Origin: Clostridia bacterium
GTDB lineage: Bacteria; Bacillota; Clostridia; Oscillospirales; Acutalibacteraceae
Length of the DNA stretch: 51,670 nucleotides
Direction: 5' to 3'
Assembly (NCBI GenBank): GCA_017516315.1
Contig: JAFXDE010000032.1
Location: forward strand, 1 to 51,670
Positions 16,375-25,455 of the stretch are shown in pieces (the stretch's first letter is position 1; every line of letters starts with the position of its first letter). The translations under genes and the position numbers were made by a program. The notes beneath the pieces are model-generated. The model searched no databases. It had not been told where the DNA came from and saw only the letters and a program-made list of their open reading frames with translations.

Positions 16375-16388
16375 AAAGGAAGATTATT

Positions 16389-17294
16389 ATGTCAAAAGAT
16401 AAAAAAGAAAAGAAAAAGCTTTTCAAGGGTGAGCGTACTGCTTCTACTATCATTATTATCATCGGTCTGATACTGTTTCTTATAACAGTGGCTTTGGACT
16501 GGGTGCCTGTTATGACTGTTATTTTGGGTGCTATAGCCGCTATGGCTACCTTCGAGGTAGTGAGAGCTGTAGGAAATAAGAGTAAAATTCTCTACATTCT
16601 TTCCTGTACAGTAAGCCTTTTCAGCGTTTTTGCCGTAGGCTTCGGTATTTCCGTGCCTGCCGTCGGTGTGCTTTACAGCTTTTATGCCCTTATCCTTCTT
16701 TCTCTGGGCGTATTTGATAATAAGAACATCCAATTTATTCACACGGTAACTGCTTTCTTTGCTTCCGTGGCTTTACCCTACGCTTTTTCCTGCTTCATCA
16801 GACTCAATAATATAGGAGACATAAACCCGGACTATACCCATCAGGAGGGTATCTATTTCGTAGGTCTCAGCTTTGCCGCATCGTGGCTTACCGACTCTTT
16901 CGCATTCCTCGTAGGCAGAAAGCTCGGCAAACATAAGATGGCACCCGTTATCAGCCCCAAAAAGTCTGTTGAGGGTGCTGTAGGCGGTGTGGTAATTACA
17001 GCTGCACTTAATGTGCTTATCCTTTTCCTTTTCACCGTAGGATGTAAAAATCTTTACGGTTACACCCTTTTCGGTGAAAGTGCCACGAAATATCTTTATA
17101 TTATTCCCATTTCCGTAGTCCTTTCTCTGGTTAGTATGATGGGTGACCTTTCAGCCTCTGTTCTCAAGAGAAACTTCGGCATTAAGGATTACAGCAATCT
17201 TCTTCCCGGCCACGGCGGAATAATGGACCGTTTCGACAGCTGTACCTTTGTTCTTCCTGTTCTTTACGGAATAGTGGAACTTATCTCACTTTAA
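16389..17294 (+). CDS. cdsA: phosphatidate cytidylyltransferase
   Basis: A 301-residue integral membrane enzyme making CDP-diacylglycerol from CTP and phosphatidate, the entry point to phospholipids. It starts with a lysine-rich cytoplasmic tail (KDKKEKKKLFKGERT), followed by about eight transmembrane helices. The CDP-alcohol signature lies in the last third: SDLSASVLKR-type sequence MMGDLSASVLKRNFGIKD followed by LLPGHGGIMDRFDS. Asp residues in ASWLTDSFAFLVGRKLG and SPKKSVEG are also typical. It is directly between uppS and dxr with short gaps. Confidence 0.95.
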   Translation: MSKDKKEKKKLFKGERTASTIIIIIGLILFLITVALDWVPVMTVILGAIAAMATFEVVRAVGNKSKILYILSCTVSLFSVFAVGFGISVPAVGVLYSFYALILLSLGVFDNKNIQFIHTVTAFFASVALPYAFSCFIRLNNIGDINPDYTHQEGIYFVGLSFAASWLTDSFAFLVGRKLGKHKMAPVISPKKSVEGAVGGVVITAALNVLILFLFTVGCKNLYGYTLFGESATKYLYIIPISVVLSLVSMMGDLSASVLKRNFGIKDYSNLLPGHGGIMDRFDSCTFVLPVLYGIVELISL

Positions 17295-17307
17295 GGAGAG
17301 ATTTATT

Positions 17308-18087
17308 ATGACTGAAAAACTTTCCGTTTTAGGCTCTACAGGCTCTATCGGTACACAGAGCTTGGATGTTGCCGAAATGAGAGGCTATGAGATTATCGCC
17401 CTCACTGCTGACAGAAATGCAAAGGTGCTCGAGGAGCAGATAAGAAAATGGAAGCCGAAATATGCCGCACTCAACGACGAAGAAGCGGCAAAGGCTCTTA
17501 AAATTGCTGTAGCAGACACCGATACCAAGGTTCTTTCAGGTCCTGACGGTGTAGTCTTCTGCGCCGCAGCCGAGGAAGCAGACACTGTTCTTAACTCCGT
17601 AGTCGGAATCGCAGGTCTTAAGCCTACTCTTACGGCTATCGGAGAGGGCAAGAATATCGCTCTTGCAAACAAGGAAACTCTTGTAGCAGGCGGAGCCCTC
17701 GTAATGAAAAAAGCCAAGGAAAAAGGAGTTAAGATTTTACCTGTAGACAGTGAGCACAGTGCTATTTTTCAGTGTCTTGAGGGTATGAATAAAAAAGATG
17801 AGCTTAAGTCAATCATATTAACAGCGTCGGGCGGTCCTTTCTTCGGTAAAAAGAGGGAGGAGCTTGAGAATATTACTGTTGCCGAGGCTTTAAAGCATCC
17901 TAACTGGAGCATGGGCGCCAAAATAACCGTAGACAGCGCAACGATGATGAATAAGGGTCTCGAGCTTATCGAGGCTGTGTGGCTTTTCGATGTTTCTCCC
18001 GATATGATAGACATAGTAGTTCACCGTGAAAGCATAATTCATTCCCTTATCGAATATAATGATAACTCGGTGATAGCGCAGTTATGA
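17308..18087 (+). pseudogene. dxr: DXP reductoisomerase, N-terminal part, cut by in-frame TGA
   Basis: DXR converts 1-deoxyxylulose 5-phosphate to 2-C-methylerythritol 4-phosphate, the committed MEP step. This part is the NADPH domain and most of the catalytic domain: LGSTGSIGTQSLDV, ANKETLVAGG, PVDSEHSAIFQCL, ASGGPFFGKK, HPNWSMGAKITVDSATMMNK and HRESIIHSL. It then reads SVIAQL-stop-VPDMR. The family has SVxAQLGxPDMR, so TGA stands where a glycine codon is expected, and one G-to-T change from GGA would explain it. The remaining third continues in the same frame to 18453. A nonsense mutation, a sequencing error or readthrough are all possible; the operon is otherwise intact. Confidence 0.85.
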
Positions 18088-18453
18088 GTTCCCGATATGA
18101 GAATACCTATTCAGTATGCACTGACCTATCCTGAAAGATATCCCTCTCCCGTTAAAAAGCTTAATTTGTGGGATTTTCAGAAGCTTACATTCTTTAAGCC
18201 GGACTATGAGACCTTCTCCTGTCTTAATATTTGCCGAGATGCTATCCGTAAGGGCGGTCTTTACCCCTGCGCTGCTAACGGCGCTAATGAAAGAGCAAAC
18301 GCTCTTTTCCGTGAAGGCAAGATAGGATTTTTACAGATTACCGAATTAGTGGAAAAGGCGACGGCTGAAACATCAAATAAAGAAATATACAGTCTCGACG
18401 ATGTTCTCGAAGCGGACAGATACGCGAGAGAGCTTGTGGACAGCTTATTATAA
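18088..18453 (+). pseudogene. dxr: DXP reductoisomerase, C-terminal part after in-frame TGA
   Basis: This continues dxr in the same frame after the TGA at 18085-18087: VPDMRIPIQYALTYPERYPS, then NLWDFQKLTFF, and NGANERANALF, the C-terminal helical domain. The first internal ATG (18097) has no Shine-Dalgarno, so this part is unlikely to be made separately. With it, DXR would be 381 residues plus the stop position, the normal length. Every other part of the sequence looks conserved, which argues for a recent change or an error rather than long decay. Confidence 0.85.
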
Positions 18454-18470
18454 AATCGGATAATTTTTCA

Positions 18471-18502
18471 GAAAGGAAAGAGATTTTTCTCTTTGTTTTA
18501 AA
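18471..18502 (+). promoter_or_regulatory. hairpin between Shine-Dalgarno and rseP start
   Basis: AAAGGA (18472-18477) is about 25 nt from the ATG at 18503, too far for normal use. Between them AAAGAGA (18477-18483) and TCTCTTT (18488-18494) form a 7-bp stem with a TTTT loop. If folded, the linear gap shrinks to about 8 nt. No other ribosome site is visible near the start. Confidence 0.5.
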
Positions 18503-19792
18503 ATGGATTTTTCTACTGCAGTATCTAAAATTTTACCTTTTTTTATTGCCGTGCTTTTCTTCGGACTTATCATCTTTATCCACGAATTCGGTCACTTTAT
18601 CTTTGCTAAGCTTTTTGGTGTAAAGGTAAACGAGTTCGCTATCGGTATGGGTCCGACTATCCTTAAAAAGCAGGGCAAGGAAACTAAGTACGCTCTTCGT
18701 CTTTTTCCCTTCGGCGGCTTCGTAAGTATGGAGGGAGAAGAGGAGAAAAGCGAGGATAAGAGAGCTTTCTGTAACCAGAAGGTCTGGAAGAGAATGATTA
18801 TCATAGCCGCAGGTGCTACGATGAATCTTATCTTAGGCTTTATCGTCTGCATCTTCCTTGTTTCAGGCAGCGAGCTTATAGGCACTAATGAGATTCTGCA
18901 ATTTTATGAGGGTGCCGTCAGCTCTGAAAGCGGTCTTGCCGTAGGTGATAAGATTTTAGAAATCGACGGAAAGAGAGTTTTTTCCGATTATGATATAAGC
19001 TACTTTATGCAGAGAAACTCAAGCGGCAAGTATGATTTTACCGTCGAGAGAGAGGGTGAGAAGCTTTTCCTCGAGGATGTTACCTTTATGAAGAGAACCA
19101 GCGGTAACTTCTATTACAGAGAGGACTGCTCCGTTTATGACATCTCTGCTCTTCTTAAGGATCAGGGTTTTAAGGATGAGGACATAATCCTTTCAATAAA
19201 CGGTAATTCAGTTAAAACGTCAGAGGAGCTTATAGCACAGATTGACGCCGATAAGGATTTTATCTATGACTTTACTCTTAAAAGAGGCGAGGAGGAAATT
19301 TCTCTTTCCGAGGTAAAGCTGAATACGGCGACGGTCTTTGATTTCTCTATTTTAGGTGAAGAAAAGAATGTCATTAATGTTTTAGGCTCTGCTTTCGGCT
19401 ACAGTCTTTCTATGGGCAGAATGGTTTATCTGAGCCTTTTTGACCTTCTCAGAGGTCAGTACGGACTTAACGATCTGGCAGGCCCTATAGGTACAGTAAC
19501 CGTAATAGCTGACATAGCACAGAGTAGTATGGCGGCTGTCGATTGGAGTGGCCTTTTTATGATGATGGCTATGATTACCATCAATATCGGTCTTTTTAAT
19601 CTTCTTCCCGTTCCTGCACTTGACGGCGGACATCTGTTCTTTATGGTATTTGAGATTATTTTCAGAAAACCTGTACCCCAAAAATATGAATCCTGGATTC
19701 ACGCTGCAGGCCTTATTATTCTTTTAGGCTTTATGGCGCTTATCAGCTTCAGCGATATATGGAAATTAGTATCGGGACGAGGCTTTTATTGA
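18503..19792 (+). CDS. rseP: site-2 protease RseP/RasP (M50 zinc metalloprotease)
   Basis: A 429-residue intramembrane protease that cleaves anti-sigma factors and leftover signal peptides within the membrane. Zinc site HEFGH is at residues 27-31 in the first helix. The second site is NLLPVPALDGGH near residue 370, with the metal-binding aspartate. Two PDZ-like segments lie between (about 120-185 and 200-275), one more than many Gram-positive RasP proteins. Start ATG 18503 fits the family N-terminus, and its ribosome site is discussed in the preceding hairpin entry. It is co-transcribed between dxr and ispG, the classic order. Confidence 0.93.
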   Translation: MDFSTAVSKILPFFIAVLFFGLIIFIHEFGHFIFAKLFGVKVNEFAIGMGPTILKKQGKETKYALRLFPFGGFVSMEGEEEKSEDKRAFCNQKVWKRMIIIAAGATMNLILGFIVCIFLVSGSELIGTNEILQFYEGAVSSESGLAVGDKILEIDGKRVFSDYDISYFMQRNSSGKYDFTVEREGEKLFLEDVTFMKRTSGNFYYREDCSVYDISALLKDQGFKDEDIILSINGNSVKTSEELIAQIDADKDFIYDFTLKRGEEEISLSEVKLNTATVFDFSILGEEKNVINVLGSAFGYSLSMGRMVYLSLFDLLRGQYGLNDLAGPIGTVTVIADIAQSSMAAVDWSGLFMMMAMITINIGLFNLLPVPALDGGHLFFMVFEIIFRKPVPQKYESWIHAAGLIILLGFMALISFSDIWKLVSGRGFY

Positions 19793-19817
19793 TTAACCGA
19801 TTAAAGCAGGTGAAATT

Positions 19818-20870
19818 ATGATAAAAAAAAGAGAATGTAAAAAAGTAAAGGTCGGTAATATTTTTATCGGCGGTGACAGTAAAATTACAGTTCAGTCTAT
19901 GCTTAATATTCCTGCACACGATGTAAAGGGAAATGTAGCTCAGGCTAAAAGGCTTGAGGAAGCGGGCTGTGAAATTATAAGAGTAGCCGTTCCCGATATG
20001 GAAAGCGTAAAAACCGTAGCGGCACTTAAGGAAAACATCAGTGTTCCCATAGTAGCGGATATACACTTTGATTACCGCCTCGCTTTGGCGAGTCTCGATG
20101 CAGGGGTAGATAAAATCCGTATCAATCCCGGTAATATCGGTGCCGATGAAAATGTAAAGGCCGTAGCTGAAAAATGCCGACTTCACGGCGTACCCATCCG
20201 TATCGGCGTAAACTCAGGCTCTGTGGAAAAGGAAATTCTTGCCCGTTTCGGCGGTCCTACTCCCGAGGCTATGGCACAGAGTGCTATGTATCACGTAAAA
20301 CTCCTGGAAAAATACGACTTTGATGATATCGTAATTTCTATCAAATCATCGAATGTTTCGAATATGATAAGAGCCTATGAGAGAGTGGCAGAGCTCTGCT
20401 CTTATCCCTTACATCTCGGTGTTACCGAATCGGGTACGGCGAGAATGGGTCTTATCAAATCAAGTGTGGGAATCGGCTCGCTTCTTACGAGAGGTATCGG
20501 TGATACCATCCGTGTTTCTCTGACCGATGACCCCGTAAATGAGGTCTATGCCGGCTTTGACATCTTAAAGGCTATCGGTATAGACAAAAGTACACCTACC
20601 CTCGTTTCCTGTCCTACCTGCGGCAGAACGAAGATAGACCTTATCTCTTTAGCCAATAAGGTAGAAGAGAGACTCCGTTCCGTTAAAAAGAATATTACCG
20701 TAGCAGTTATGGGCTGTGTGGTAAACGGGCCCGGTGAAGCCAAGGAAGCCGACATCGGCATTGCAGGCGGTGACGGATGCGCCATTATTTTCAGAAAAGG
20801 CGAAATCTTAAGAAAAGTCAGCGAAGAAAATATTTTAGACGAATTAATGAAAGAAATAGAACTCTTATAA
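19818..20870 (+). CDS. ispG: 4-hydroxy-3-methylbut-2-enyl diphosphate synthase
   Basis: IspG (GcpE) is the [4Fe-4S] enzyme of the penultimate MEP step, making HMBPP from cyclic MEcPP. The 350-residue form has the TIM barrel with VQSMLNIPAHD (this organism's form of the SMTNT region), ADIHFDYRLAL and RINPGNIG. The cluster cysteines are in SCPTCGRTKIDL (about 264) and MGCVVNGPGEA (about 297). Its presence shows the cell relies on the MEP route, which makes the broken upstream dxr notable. Confidence 0.96.
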   Translation: MIKKRECKKVKVGNIFIGGDSKITVQSMLNIPAHDVKGNVAQAKRLEEAGCEIIRVAVPDMESVKTVAALKENISVPIVADIHFDYRLALASLDAGVDKIRINPGNIGADENVKAVAEKCRLHGVPIRIGVNSGSVEKEILARFGGPTPEAMAQSAMYHVKLLEKYDFDDIVISIKSSNVSNMIRAYERVAELCSYPLHLGVTESGTARMGLIKSSVGIGSLLTRGIGDTIRVSLTDDPVNEVYAGFDILKAIGIDKSTPTLVSCPTCGRTKIDLISLANKVEERLRSVKKNITVAVMGCVVNGPGEAKEADIGIAGGDGCAIIFRKGEILRKVSEENILDELMKEIELL

Positions 20871-20886
20871 ATTTAGGAAGATTTAA

Positions 20887-23800
20887 ATGAACAGCGTATT
20901 TGAAGAACTGTTCGGACCTTTTGACTCGCAGGAGCTGAGTGAAAGGTTCACAGGAAGTAAAATAGAAAATGTGGCAATAGCTATGGAAAAAAAGCAGGTG
21001 GAAATCAAGGCCTTCTTTCCTTCACTTGTCACAGATAAGATTTTAGAAGAAGCTCAGTCGGAACTTAAAGGCCGACTGGGTGTTTCTGCCGTTATAATAA
21101 AACCCCGTATGCCTGCCGAATGCTTTTCCGAGGGCTACTTCGCCACGCTCATAAGAGAGACTAATTCTGCTCTTGCCGCCACTAACGGCTTTTTCGAGGA
21201 CAGCAAGGGCTCCTTTGACGGAACGACTCTTTTTGTAGAGCTTTCCCACGGCGGTGCATCTATTCTCGAAAGTGTCGGAGCAGGGGAGTACATATCCCGT
21301 CTTATCGGTGAACGCTTCGGCAGAAGGGTTGAGGTGCAGTTTACGGGACAGAGAGAGCTTGTTATAAGCGACGAGGAAATCGCTTCCTTCCATAAAAAGG
21401 CAGAGGAAGAGAATCTCCGTGCCAAGGGTATTGACCCTGCCGAGTATATGGCGCCCAAGCCGAAGGAGCATAAAATAGTCGAGGGTATACCTCTTTATCT
21501 CGAAACGGCGAAGCCTATCTACGGTAATAAAATCACGAAAAATCCCAAGCCGCTGAACGAAATATCCGTCGAGGACGGCTCCTGTGTGGTATGGGGTGAT
21601 GTTTTCGGCTTCGACAGCAGAGAGACCAGAGACGGAAGAAGCTATATAATCACATTTAACATAACCGATAACACCTACGCTTACACCTGTAAGGTTTTCG
21701 AAAGAAAGGAAAACTGTGACGCCATTATGGCCAAGGTAAAGGACGGCGTTACCGTAATGATACGAGGCGACCTTGCCTTCGATAAATTCTCAGGTGAAAA
21801 TGTTATCTCTCCCCGTGCTATCTGTCTTGTCGAGAAAATACAGAAAACGGACGATGCTGAGGAAAAGAGAGTAGAATTACATCTTCACACCAAAATGTCG
21901 ATGATGGACGGTATGACCGATGCATCCGTACTCGTAAAAAGAGCCATCGCCTGGGGGCATAAGGCTATAGCCATTACCGACCACGGCGTAGTTCAGGCCT
22001 ATCCCGAAGCCGTTTCCGCCGCAGGAGGAAAAATTAAAATCATCTACGGTATGGAAGGCTACTTTATGGACGATACGGATATAAGCTTCGAGGACTGGAA
22101 AAAGGCTAAGAATAAGTATTTCCACCAGATTATTTTAGCCAGAAATCTTACGGGCCTTAAAAATCTTTACAAGCTTATAACCAAATCAAATCTCGAATAT
22201 TTCCACCGCAGACCCATCATCCCTAAAAGCGAGCTCATAAAGCACAGAGAGGGTCTTATCATAGGCTCTGCCTGTGAGGCGGGTGAATTATACCGTGCCA
22301 TCGTCGAGGGTAAAAGTGATGAAGAAATACTGAAAATCGCATCCTTCTATGACTATCTGGAAATTCAGCCCTGCGGTAATAACGAATATATGATAAGAAG
22401 TGAACGCTTCCCTCATGTAAATTCCGTAGAGGATATCCGCAACTTTAACCGTAAGGTTATTCATGTGGCAGATGCTGTGGGCAAGCCTGTAGTAGCCACC
22501 TGTGACGTTCATTTCATCGACCCGGAGGATGCACGCTACAGAGCTATTCTTATGGCAGGACAGGGCTTCTCCGATGCTGATCAGCAGGCACCTCTCTATT
22601 TCCGTAACACGGAAGAAATGCTCGCTGAATTCGACTATCTCGGTGAAGATACAGCTAAAGAAATCGTTATTACTAATCCTAATATGATAGCGGATATGAT
22701 AGAAAAAATCATACCCATTCCCAGCGGTAACTATCCACCCTCTCTCGAGGGTGCAGATGATGAGCTTACGAGACTTTGCTGGGATAAGGCGAAGAGTCTT
22801 TTCGGTGACCCTGTTCCCGAATATGTAGCCAAAAGACTCGAAAAGGAGCTTACATCCATTATCAAGCACGGCTTCGGAGTTTTATATATGATCGCACAGA
22901 AGCTCGTAAAAAATTCCGAGGAGCACGGCTATCATGTAGGCTCCCGAGGCTCCGTAGGTTCATCCTATGTAGCCAATGCTTCAGGCATTTCCGAGGTTAA
23001 TCCCCTCGCTCCCCATTACCGCTGTCCTAACTGCAAATGGTCGGAATTTTTCCTTAAGGGTGAGGTAGGCTCAGGCTATGACCTTCCGAAAAAGAACTGT
23101 CCCCAATGCGGTACAGACCTTATCCGTGACGGCCACGACATCCCCTTCGAAACCTTCCTCGGCTTCAAGGGTGACAAGAGCCCTGATATCGACCTTAACT
23201 TCTCGGGTGAGTATCAGTCGAGGGCGCACCGTTATACGGAAACTCTTTTCGGTGACGGTCATGTTTTCAAGGCGGGTACTATCGCTTCTGTGGCTGATAA
23301 GACAGCCTACGGATATGTTAAAAAATATTTGCAGGAAAGAGACATAGTAGTTTCCCGTGCCGAGGAGGACAGACTCACCAGAGGCTGTACAGGTGTAAAG
23401 AGAACTACAGGTCAGCACCCGGGCGGTATGGTTGTTGTTCCTGACTGCTTCGATGCGGCGGACTTTACTCCCATTCAGCATCCTGCTGATGACTCGAAGA
23501 GTGATACGAGAACTACTCACTTTGACTTCCACGCTCTTCACGATACTATTCTTAAGCTTGATAATCTGGGTCATGATGTTCCCTCACTTTATAAGCATCT
23601 AGAGGATCTCACGGGTATCCCTGTTATGGAAACGGATATATGCGATCCGAAGGTATACGAGCTTATTCTGTCGCCTGAGCCCTTAGGTGTTACTGCAGAA
23701 GATATCGACTGTCCTACGGGTACACTTTCCATCCCTGAGATGGGCACTCCCTTCGTTATCCAGATGCTTCTTGATGCCCGTCCGCAGAACTTCTCCGAGC

Positions 23801-24621
23801 TTTTACAGATTTCGGGGCTTTCTCACGGTACGGGTGTGTGGCTCGGTAATGCGCAGGATCTTATCAAGGAAGGCACCTGCACCATTGCTAATGTTATCGG
23901 TACCCGAGACAATATTATGGTTTACCTTATGCATAAGGGTGTCGAGCCCAGTATGGCTTTCAAAATTATGGAAATCGTCCGTAAGGGTAAGGCTACGAAG
24001 CTTCTCACCGATGAGCATAAGCAGGCGATGAAGGATAACGGTGTCGAGCAGTGGTACATCGACTCCTGTATGAAGATTCAGTATATGTTCCCGAAGGCCC
24101 ACGCTGCCGCTTACGTAAGTGCGGCGCTTCGTCTCGGCTGGTACAAGATATATTATCCCCTCGAGTATTATGCGGCCTTTATGACAGTACGAGGAGGAGA
24201 TATAGAGGCTGCCACCGTTCTTAAGGGCAGAGATGCCGTAAGAAGACGAATGGCGGAAATCAAACAGAAGGGTAAGGATGCACAGCCTAAGGAAATCAAT
24301 ATGTATCCCTCTCTTCAGGTGGTTAACGAAATGATGGCACGAGGAATCGAATTCCTTCCCATCGACATTTATAAGTCTGATGCTACCGTTTATCACATCG
24401 AGGACGGAAAAATCCGTATGCCCTTCGGTGCTCTGGCCGGTGTAGGTGAAAATGCCGCTATTGCTCTTGCCAAAGCGAGAGAGGGTGTCAGTGAATTCGT
24501 TTCTGTCGATGATTTCGCACAGAAGGCATCAGCGGGCTCGTCGGTGATAGAAACTCTCCGTCAGGTAGGCGCCTTCGGTAATCTCCCCGAGACAAGACAG
24601 ATGAGTCTGTTTGATATGTAA
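20887..24621 (+). CDS. polC: DNA polymerase III PolC-type alpha subunit lacking the exonuclease domain
   Basis: The main replicative polymerase of low-GC Gram-positives. Of its 1244 residues, 1-230 form the N-terminal region, 235-325 an OB-type domain and about 330 onward the PHP domain (ELHLHTKMSMMDG, ITDHG). The Zn-binding region has CPNC (about 712) and CPQC (about 740). The catalytic palm has SPDIDLNFSG (about 766), and the end holds the fingers and HhH region. Standard PolC is about 1430-1460 residues, with a DnaQ-like proofreading exonuclease inside PHP. Here PHP runs from YGMEGYFMDD through a short linker straight to KYFHQIILARN, with no exonuclease motif. A deletion of about 180-200 residues is inferred. 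Confidence 0.95.
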   Translation: MNSVFEELFGPFDSQELSERFTGSKIENVAIAMEKKQVEIKAFFPSLVTDKILEEAQSELKGRLGVSAVIIKPRMPAECFSEGYFATLIRETNSALAATNGFFEDSKGSFDGTTLFVELSHGGASILESVGAGEYISRLIGERFGRRVEVQFTGQRELVISDEEIASFHKKAEEENLRAKGIDPAEYMAPKPKEHKIVEGIPLYLETAKPIYGNKITKNPKPLNEISVEDGSCVVWGDVFGFDSRETRDGRSYIITFNITDNTYAYTCKVFERKENCDAIMAKVKDGVTVMIRGDLAFDKFSGENVISPRAICLVEKIQKTDDAEEKRVELHLHTKMSMMDGMTDASVLVKRAIAWGHKAIAITDHGVVQAYPEAVSAAGGKIKIIYGMEGYFMDDTDISFEDWKKAKNKYFHQIILARNLTGLKNLYKLITKSNLEYFHRRPIIPKSELIKHREGLIIGSACEAGELYRAIVEGKSDEEILKIASFYDYLEIQPCGNNEYMIRSERFPHVNSVEDIRNFNRKVIHVADAVGKPVVATCDVHFIDPEDARYRAILMAGQGFSDADQQAPLYFRNTEEMLAEFDYLGEDTAKEIVITNPNMIADMIEKIIPIPSGNYPPSLEGADDELTRLCWDKAKSLFGDPVPEYVAKRLEKELTSIIKHGFGVLYMIAQKLVKNSEEHGYHVGSRGSVGSSYVANASGISEVNPLAPHYRCPNCKWSEFFLKGEVGSGYDLPKKNCPQCGTDLIRDGHDIPFETFLGFKGDKSPDIDLNFSGEYQSRAHRYTETLFGDGHVFKAGTIASVADKTAYGYVKKYLQERDIVVSRAEEDRLTRGCTGVKRTTGQHPGGMVVVPDCFDAADFTPIQHPADDSKSDTRTTHFDFHALHDTILKLDNLGHDVPSLYKHLEDLTGIPVMETDICDPKVYELILSPEPLGVTAEDIDCPTGTLSIPEMGTPFVIQMLLDARPQNFSELLQISGLSHGTGVWLGNAQDLIKEGTCTIANVIGTRDNIMVYLMHKGVEPSMAFKIMEIVRKGKATKLLTDEHKQAMKDNGVEQWYIDSCMKIQYMFPKAHAAAYVSAALRLGWYKIYYPLEYYAAFMTVRGGDIEAATVLKGRDAVRRRMAEIKQKGKDAQPKEINMYPSLQVVNEMMARGIEFLPIDIYKSDATVYHIEDGKIRMPFGALAGVGENAAIALAKAREGVSEFVSVDDFAQKASAGSSVIETLRQVGAFGNLPETRQMSLFDM

Positions 24622-24655
24622 TAAAAAAACTGTATAAGGAAAGGAAGAAAATACT

Positions 24656-25375
24656 ATGAGTAAAATTTTTGCACACAGAGGCTTCAGCGGTAAGTATCCT
24701 GAAAACACTATGCTCGCCTTCGAAAAGGCAGTGGAAATCGGTGTGGACGGTATCGAGCTTGACGTTCATCTTACTAAGGATAACGAGCTTGTTATTATTC
24801 ACGACGAGGACATAAAGCGTACCTGCGACGGAGAAGGTCTCGTAAAGGATATGACTCTCGAAGAGCTTCGCAAGTTTGACGCTTCGGCTACCTTCAGAGG
24901 TGTTTACGGCTTTTGCGGTATCCCCACCTTAAGAGAATACTTCGAACTCGTTAAGGATACAGACATTATTACAAACATCGAGCTTAAAACAGGTGTTTAT
25001 GAATATCCCACCATCGAAAAGAGAACCTACGAGCTTATTAAGGAGTTCGGACTTGAGGATAAGATAATTTTCTCTTCCTTTAACCACTTTACGGTAAAGC
25101 GCTGCGAGGAAATCGCTCCCGAAATAAAGAGAGGCTTCCTTACAGGTGATTGGCTTGTAGATTTCGGTAAGTACACCGCTGAAAGAAATGTGCAGTGCTG
25201 TCATCCTTGGCACATCACCTTAAGTCAGGAAGTGGTGGACGAGATGCACGCAGAGGGCAGAGAAATCAATACCTGGACTGTTAACGAATATGAGGATATA
25301 GAAAGACTTGCCGCTATGGGTGTTGACTCTCTTATCGGTAACTTCCCCGACAGAATGATAGAAAAGCTCAGATAA
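24656..25375 (+). CDS. glycerophosphodiester phosphodiesterase
   Basis: A 239-residue cytoplasmic GDPD (UgpQ-like) that splits glycerophosphodiesters into glycerol 3-phosphate and an alcohol. Catalytic motifs are AHRGFSGKYPENTMLAF (His and Arg), GIELDVHLTKD (metal-binding Glu-Asp) and IIHDE. The C-terminal INTWTVN and GVDSLIGNFPD are typical. It is last in the pyrH-to-polC block, 34 nt after polC with its own good ribosome site, and is followed by a strong terminator. Confidence 0.92.
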   Translation: MSKIFAHRGFSGKYPENTMLAFEKAVEIGVDGIELDVHLTKDNELVIIHDEDIKRTCDGEGLVKDMTLEELRKFDASATFRGVYGFCGIPTLREYFELVKDTDIITNIELKTGVYEYPTIEKRTYELIKEFGLEDKIIFSSFNHFTVKRCEEIAPEIKRGFLTGDWLVDFGKYTAERNVQCCHPWHITLSQEVVDEMHAEGREINTWTVNEYEDIERLAAMGVDSLIGNFPDRMIEKLR

Positions 25376-25381
25376 AAACTA

Positions 25382-25418
25382 AGAGCAACCGAAAAAAACA
25401 AATCGGTTGCTCTTTTAT
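25382..25418. terminator. bidirectional terminator
   Basis: AGAGCAACCG (25382-25391) pairs with CGGTTGCTCT (25404-25413) around an A-rich loop. T-rich tracts lie on both sides. It closes the polC block and the convergent phosphoesterase gene. Confidence 0.88.
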
Positions 25419-25455
25419 ATTTTTTGTTCGTATCTCTGAAAGGATAGGGGATAGG

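Noticed and set aside
18085-18087. Reassignment of TGA to glycine or selenocysteine in this genome
   Set aside because: Other genes in the window end correctly at TGA, the position is a glycine in the family, and no selenocysteine-type insertion structure was seen downstream. A point mutation or error is simpler.
23071-24396. Long antisense open frames opposite polC and other housekeeping genes
   Set aside because: They are reverse-frame shadows of strongly conserved coding sequence, without ribosome sites or recognisable domains.
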